Origin: an uncultured beta proteobacterium
Lineage (GTDB): Bacteria; Pseudomonadota; Gammaproteobacteria; Burkholderiales; Burkholderiaceae_C
Assembly: GCA_903958915.1 (NCBI GenBank)
Contig: CAJBVC010000682.1
Span: 1 to 8,452 of the forward strand
Direction of reading: 5' to 3'
DNA: 8,452 bases
Positions 4,628 through 8,452 of this stretch are shown piece after piece. The notes beneath the pieces are model-generated. The model saw only the letters and a list, made by a program, of their open reading frames with translations. It ran no database searches and was not told the DNA's origin. Within the stretch, counting starts at the first letter, position 1. Each line of letters opens with the position of its first letter. Both the position numbers and the translations under genes were made by a program.

Positions 4628-7468
4628 ATGACAACTACTCAATTCACGCGCAGCAAAGCACCTGCTGCGCAAGGCTCTGCATTCAAGCTTGCGCCCGTAG
4701 CCCTGGGCTGCGCGGTCTTGCTGATGGCTGCGGGAAATGTGCACGCGCAAGACAGCACGTTGAGCACAGTGACCGTGACCGGTATTCGTGCTGCTATCGA
4801 GAGCGCGATTTCGGTCAAGAAGGGCTCAGAGAATATCGTTGAAGCCGTGTCGTCGGAAGATCTTGGCAAGTTGCCAGACAACAGCATTGCCGAGTCCATC
4901 GCACGTTTGCCAGGCGTTTCTGCGCAGCGTAACCGCACTACTGGTAAGGCATCGGATGTCAGCGTTCGCGGTATGTCGCCCGATTTCAACGGCGCTCTGC
5001 TCAATGGCCGCGAGCAGGCTACTGCTGGCGATGCGCGCGGTGCTTCGTTTGATCAGTTTCCCTCAGAGTTGCTGAGTTCGGTGCTGATCTACAAGACTCC
5101 GGACGCCGGCCTATTGGGTCAGGGCCTGGCTTCCACTATTGACATGCGTACCGTGCGTCCTCTTGACTTCAAGACGCGGACGATTTCTGCCAACCTGCGC
5201 AAGCAGCGCACTGGCATCAGCACGGGCCAGGACGAGGGTAATGGCGATCGCAAGTCGGTTTCTTACGTCGACCAGTTTATGGACCGCACCATTGGTATTG
5301 CCTTGGGGTTCACCCAAATGCAAGAGCACGGCGCCGCGGCTGGCAATCCCAACAATTGGGGTGGCTGGACTTTTGACCGTCAGTGGCAGGGTAAGAACGT
5401 AACTGTGCCCGGTGGTTTTGGTGGCGATATTGCCCAGACCGATCAGGAGCGTAAAGGTTTGATGGCCGTGTTGCAGTTCAAGCCTAGCAAAGACTTTGAA
5501 AGCACCATTGATTTCTTCTCGTCCAAGGGCAGCACTTTTAACAAGGCCACAGGTATTGAAGCCAACGTGGCTGCCAATTGCCCGGGTGACCTTGGCAACT
5601 TTTGCTATGACAAGCCCAGCAAGTTGACTGCTGCTACCGTAAATGCCGCTGGTTTCGCCGAAACTGGCACTATCGATAACTGGAAGGGCAGTATTCGTAA
5701 CCACATCTATGGTGAAAACGACGAGTTTGAATCCTACGGTTGGAATAACAAGTTCAAGCTCGGCGGCTGGAGCGCTATTGCCGATTTGGGTCATTCCAGA
5801 AGTCTGCGTACTGGTGGTCGCCTTGAAACGACAGCGGGTTTGCCGGGTAACGCGGCGGGTGGAACCTTGTCTTGGACCGGATTTACCAGTGGTGGGTCTT
5901 TCCCCAAGTTTTCCAGCAGTGTTAACTATGCAGACGCATCCATCATCAAGCTGACCGATGTGTTCGGTTGGAGCGGCGACACCAAGTCGGACGGCACGGT
6001 CCGTATCCGCGCTGAAGATACGCCGCAAGCTGGTTATGTGGCGCAGCCGACGGTGGAAGACAAGCTCGACTCGTTCCGTGTTTCCGGCAAGACGCCATGG
6101 AGCTTCGGTCCCGTCGCGGCGGTTGAATTGGGTGTGAACTATTCCAAGCGCTCCAAGGAAAGTGCCGCCAACGAAGGCCGCCTTGTGATTCGTGGCAGTT
6201 CCGATCCGTATGCCGGCGCTGCGATGCCCGGCGGTTCGGTGGTGACTTCGGTCTCTGGCATCCCGATTCTGTCGTTTAATCCGGCCGGTACGGTGGGAAG
6301 CATTTACGACGTGGCCCCGAAAGTGGACTCTCCCATTTGGGCCAAGAACTGGAACGTGACCGAGAAGGTGACCACCAGTTTCGCCAAGGCAGACCTCGAC
6401 GGCGAAGTCATGGGCTTGTCCTATGTGGGTAACTTCGGCGTACAGATGGTCAATACCGACCAGTCATCGTCCGGTTACAGCCTCGACTCGTCGTTGTGCG
6501 TGGGTAACACCGCCGCGACTTGCCCGGCAAATGTCGTCGGTGGTGGCAAGACCTACACCGACTTTAATCCCAGCCTGAACCTGTCGTTCAATGTGGGTGC
6601 CGATCAGGTGGTTCGTGTGGGTATGGCCAAGGTCATGTCGCGCCCGAACATGAGCGATATGCGCCCTGGCTTTTCCTTTGGTGTAGATGGTACCGGTGGT
6701 GCGGCGATTCTGAAGGGTGACGGCGGCAATATCAACCTCGAACCATTCCGCGCCAATTCTGCAGATCTTTCCTATGAGCGCTATTTCGGTAAGAAGGGCT
6801 ACTTCAGCGTTGCCGGCTTCTACAAGGATCTGAATTCGTTCATTTATAAGACCGGCCAGGCGTTCGACTTCAAGCCCTATGTAACGTCCAAGACTGCTCT
6901 GCCGCCCAATGGCTCGACGCAAGGTATCTTGACCATTGCACGCAATGGCACGGGCGGCAAGATTTCTGGCTATGAGTTGGCCGCTTCGCTGCCATTCTCG
7001 ATGATGGCCAAGCAACTCGATGGTTTCGGCGCCCAGTTGAACTATTCGTCCACGAATAGCTCGGTGTCGATCCCCAGTGCCTCGTTTGCCACCAACGGTG
7101 GTGCTGGTGATGTGTCCGAGTTGCCCATGCCCGGCCTGTCAAAAGACGTGATCAACATGAAGTTCTACTACGAAGCGAACGGCTGGCAATTTGCTGTTTC
7201 ACAGCGTCGTCGTTCTGACTTCCTGGGTGCTGTGATTGACGTGACCAACGACCAGCGCGCGCTCACCTATGTGCGCGGCGAGTCGGTGACCGACCTCCAG
7301 GCTGGGTATGAGTTCAATACGGGCTACCTCAAGGGATTGTCGGTATTGTTGCAAGCCAACAATATCAACAATACCGAGTTTGAACAGTACAACCCCAAGA
7401 CGGGCGAAACGACTCAGAAAACCGCCTACGGCAAGACGTACCTGATGGGTCTGAACTACAAGTTCTGA
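4628..7468 (+). CDS. TonB-dependent outer-membrane receptor, Xanthomonas/Caulobacter type
   Basis: Outer-membrane active transporter of 946 residues, of the TonB-receptor subfamily (TIGR01782-like, from memory) that is expanded in Xanthomonas, Caulobacter and other polymer users. The signal peptide has a hydrophobic core at about 21-36 and a likely cleavage after VHA (residue 40). STVTVTG (46-52) is the TonB-box/N-terminal signature. The plug spans about 55-175, with LPDNSIAESIARLPGVSAQR (82-101), RGMSPDFNGALLNGR, and ASTIDMRTVRPL (168-179) at the plug-barrel junction. The rest is the beta barrel, ending in YKF with the C-terminal Phe needed for BAM insertion. The mature protein has only four cysteines, as two C-x7-C pairs (318/326 and 624/632), probably disulfides in surface loops. 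Neighbouring amylase and glucokinase genes suggest maltodextrin or a related alpha-glucan as substrate (inference). Codon choice in the first half leans to T-ending codons. Confidence 0.95.
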   Translation: MTTTQFTRSKAPAAQGSAFKLAPVALGCAVLLMAAGNVHAQDSTLSTVTVTGIRAAIESAISVKKGSENIVEAVSSEDLGKLPDNSIAESIARLPGVSAQRNRTTGKASDVSVRGMSPDFNGALLNGREQATAGDARGASFDQFPSELLSSVLIYKTPDAGLLGQGLASTIDMRTVRPLDFKTRTISANLRKQRTGISTGQDEGNGDRKSVSYVDQFMDRTIGIALGFTQMQEHGAAAGNPNNWGGWTFDRQWQGKNVTVPGGFGGDIAQTDQERKGLMAVLQFKPSKDFESTIDFFSSKGSTFNKATGIEANVAANCPGDLGNFCYDKPSKLTAATVNAAGFAETGTIDNWKGSIRNHIYGENDEFESYGWNNKFKLGGWSAIADLGHSRSLRTGGRLETTAGLPGNAAGGTLSWTGFTSGGSFPKFSSSVNYADASIIKLTDVFGWSGDTKSDGTVRIRAEDTPQAGYVAQPTVEDKLDSFRVSGKTPWSFGPVAAVELGVNYSKRSKESAANEGRLVIRGSSDPYAGAAMPGGSVVTSVSGIPILSFNPAGTVGSIYDVAPKVDSPIWAKNWNVTEKVTTSFAKADLDGEVMGLSYVGNFGVQMVNTDQSSSGYSLDSSLCVGNTAATCPANVVGGGKTYTDFNPSLNLSFNVGADQVVRVGMAKVMSRPNMSDMRPGFSFGVDGTGGAAILKGDGGNINLEPFRANSADLSYERYFGKKGYFSVAGFYKDLNSFIYKTGQAFDFKPYVTSKTALPPNGSTQGILTIARNGTGGKISGYELAASLPFSMMAKQLDGFGAQLNYSSTNSSVSIPSASFATNGGAGDVSELPMPGLSKDVINMKFYYEANGWQFAVSQRRRSDFLGAVIDVTNDQRALTYVRGESVTDLQAGYEFNTGYLKGLSVLLQANNINNTEFEQYNPKTGETTQKTAYGKTYLMGLNYKF

Positions 7469-7484
7469 TTGGTTTGACGATGGT

Positions 7485-7506
7485 ATGGCAGCGCTTGTGC
7501 TGCTAT
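7485..7506 (+). repeat. Hairpin 16 bases after the receptor stop codon
   Basis: ATGGCAGC (7485-7492) pairs with GCTGCTAT (7499-7506), eight pairs including one G-U, around a 6-base loop. No U-run follows, so it is not itself an intrinsic terminator. It could protect the 3' end of the receptor mRNA from exonucleases. Confidence 0.5.
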
Positions 7507-7536
7507 CCCACCGGTCTTTGAGGAAGCGCAACGATT

Positions 7537-7572
7537 AATCCCTGTAAGCCTCGGTTTGCAGGGATTTTTTTT
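7537..7572 (+). terminator. Rho-independent terminator between receptor and halogenase genes
   Basis: AATCCCTG (7537-7544) pairs with CAGGGATT (7559-7566). The stem extends inward by a U-G pair and AAGC with GTTT around a CTCG loop, about 13 pairs in all. It is followed by a run of eight T (7565-7572, the first two also paired). Sequence and position are typical of an intrinsic terminator closing the receptor transcript. It ends 29 bases before the halogenase start, so the halogenase gets only read-through or has its own promoter. Confidence 0.85.
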
Positions 7573-7601
7573 GCTAACCTCTTCCTTCTTCTGGAGATGC
7601 T

Positions 7602-8452
7602 ATGCAAAACACACCATTGAAAACCATTGTTATTGTCGGCGGTGGTACCGCCGGCTGGGTGACGGCGGCAACCCTTTCCACGGCGTTGCGTGACCGTTAC
7701 ACGATTCGCGTCGTGGAGTCCGACGAAATCGGTATCGTGGGAGTTGGCGAGGCCACCATTCCCATGATCAAGTTGTTTAACAAGACCGTGGGTCTGGATG
7801 AGGCTGATTTTCTTGCTGCGACCCAGGGTACGTTTAAGCTCGGGATCGAGTTTGTCAACTGGGGCAAGTTGGGTGACCGCTACATGCACGGATTTGGCGG
7901 CATCGGCAAAGATCTTGGTGCCGTCAAATTTGCGCAGTACTGGCACAAGATGCGCCAACTTGGAAAGGCGCCTTACATTGAGGAATACTCTATTTCGCAC
8001 ATGGCATCGCGCGGCAACAAGTTTATGCCACCAACGATGGAAGTGGAGAACTCTCCGCTGGCAGAGATCAATTACGCCTACCACTTTGATGCCAGTCTTT
8101 TTGCCAAGTACCTGAGCGCAAAGTTCCAGATGCAAGGCGTCATGCGCACCGAGGGCAAGATCGTGCGAGTGAGCCAGCGCGAGGCGGACGGGTTTGTCGA
8201 TGCGGTCATCATGGAAAACGGCGAACGCATCGAAGGTGACCTGTTCATCGATTGCTCGGGTCTGCGGGCGTTGCTTATCGAAGGGGCTCTGAAGACCGGT
8301 TATGAGGACTGGTCGCATTGGTTGCCCTGTGACCGCGCCCTGGCCGTGCCCTGCGAATCGGCCAGCCAGCTATTGCCGTACACGCGTTCCACTGCGCACC
8401 GTGCCGGTTGGCAGTGGCGCATCCCTTTGCAACACCGCATTGGCAACGGGCA
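7602..8452 (+). CDS. Flavin-dependent tryptophan-halogenase-family protein, 3' end outside window
   Basis: FAD-dependent halogenase family; known members use FADH2, O2 and halide to make HOCl or HOBr, which is passed to a lysine and then to an aromatic substrate. The first 283 residues are visible. VGGGTAGW (12-19) is the FAD-binding GxGxxG motif at the extreme N-terminus. VGVGEATIP (46-54) is the conserved flavin-contact stretch. K79 in TFKLGIEF aligns with the catalytic lysine of PrnA and RebH. FIDCSGLRALL is a second flavin motif. WQWRIP (270-275) fits the diagnostic WxWxIP halogenase motif. Family members are usually about 500-540 residues, so the C-terminal half, with the active-site glutamate, lies outside. 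ATG 7602 follows GGAG by 5 bases; the ATG at 7597 is in another frame and stops after seven codons. Homologues beside TonB receptors are common, but their natural substrate is not known to me; tryptophan is not assured. Confidence 0.93.
   Translation, partial: MQNTPLKTIVIVGGGTAGWVTAATLSTALRDRYTIRVVESDEIGIVGVGEATIPMIKLFNKTVGLDEADFLAATQGTFKLGIEFVNWGKLGDRYMHGFGGIGKDLGAVKFAQYWHKMRQLGKAPYIEEYSISHMASRGNKFMPPTMEVENSPLAEINYAYHFDASLFAKYLSAKFQMQGVMRTEGKIVRVSQREADGFVDAVIMENGERIEGDLFIDCSGLRALLIEGALKTGYEDWSHWLPCDRALAVPCESASQLLPYTRSTAHRAGWQWRIPLQHRIGNG

Noticed and set aside
5111..6028. 305-codon minus-strand frame inside the TonB receptor
   Set aside because: Antisense to a receptor with plug and barrel signatures; no domain seen in the translated product.
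7503..8318. 271-codon minus-strand frame over the halogenase
   Set aside because: It crosses the terminator and opposes a gene with intact FAD, Lys79 and WxWxIP motifs.

Overview
This 8.45-kb window looks like a glucan (starch or maltodextrin) utilisation locus from a Gram-negative bacterium, most likely a betaproteobacterium of the Burkholderiales. The clue is a 638-residue glucokinase fused to an RpiR-type regulator, an arrangement I know from Burkholderia and relatives. The neighbouring TonB-dependent receptor plus flavin-dependent halogenase pair is a combination I associate more with Xanthomonas, Caulobacter and sphingomonads. The taxonomic assignment is inference.

Layout. The minus strand carries a tight set of three genes, read from right to left: glucokinase (3143-4111, TTG start), bifunctional glucokinase/RpiR regulator (1214-3130), and a GH13 alpha-amylase-type lipoprotein (1-1195, C-terminus beyond the left edge). 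Gaps of 12 and 18 bases suggest one operon. A 516-base divergent intergenic region (4112-4627) has no convincing gene but is rich in inverted repeats. These include a TGTA-N7-TACA site resembling the operators of the RpiR-family regulator HexR. On the plus strand follow a 946-residue TonB-dependent receptor (4628-7468), a spacer with two hairpins (the second a strong intrinsic terminator), and a flavin-dependent tryptophan-halogenase-family gene (from 7602, C-terminus beyond the right edge).

How the parts may work together (inference): the amylase-type lipoprotein trims alpha-glucans in the cell envelope. The TonB receptor imports oligosaccharides across the outer membrane. Glucose released inside is phosphorylated by the two glucokinases. 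The RpiR domain would sense a phosphorylated sugar and control the divergent promoters. No inner-membrane sugar transporter lies in the window; it is probably outside it. The halogenase's role beside sugar-uptake receptors is not known to me and is the least explained part. I see no tRNA, rRNA, CRISPR array, insertion sequence or phage gene.
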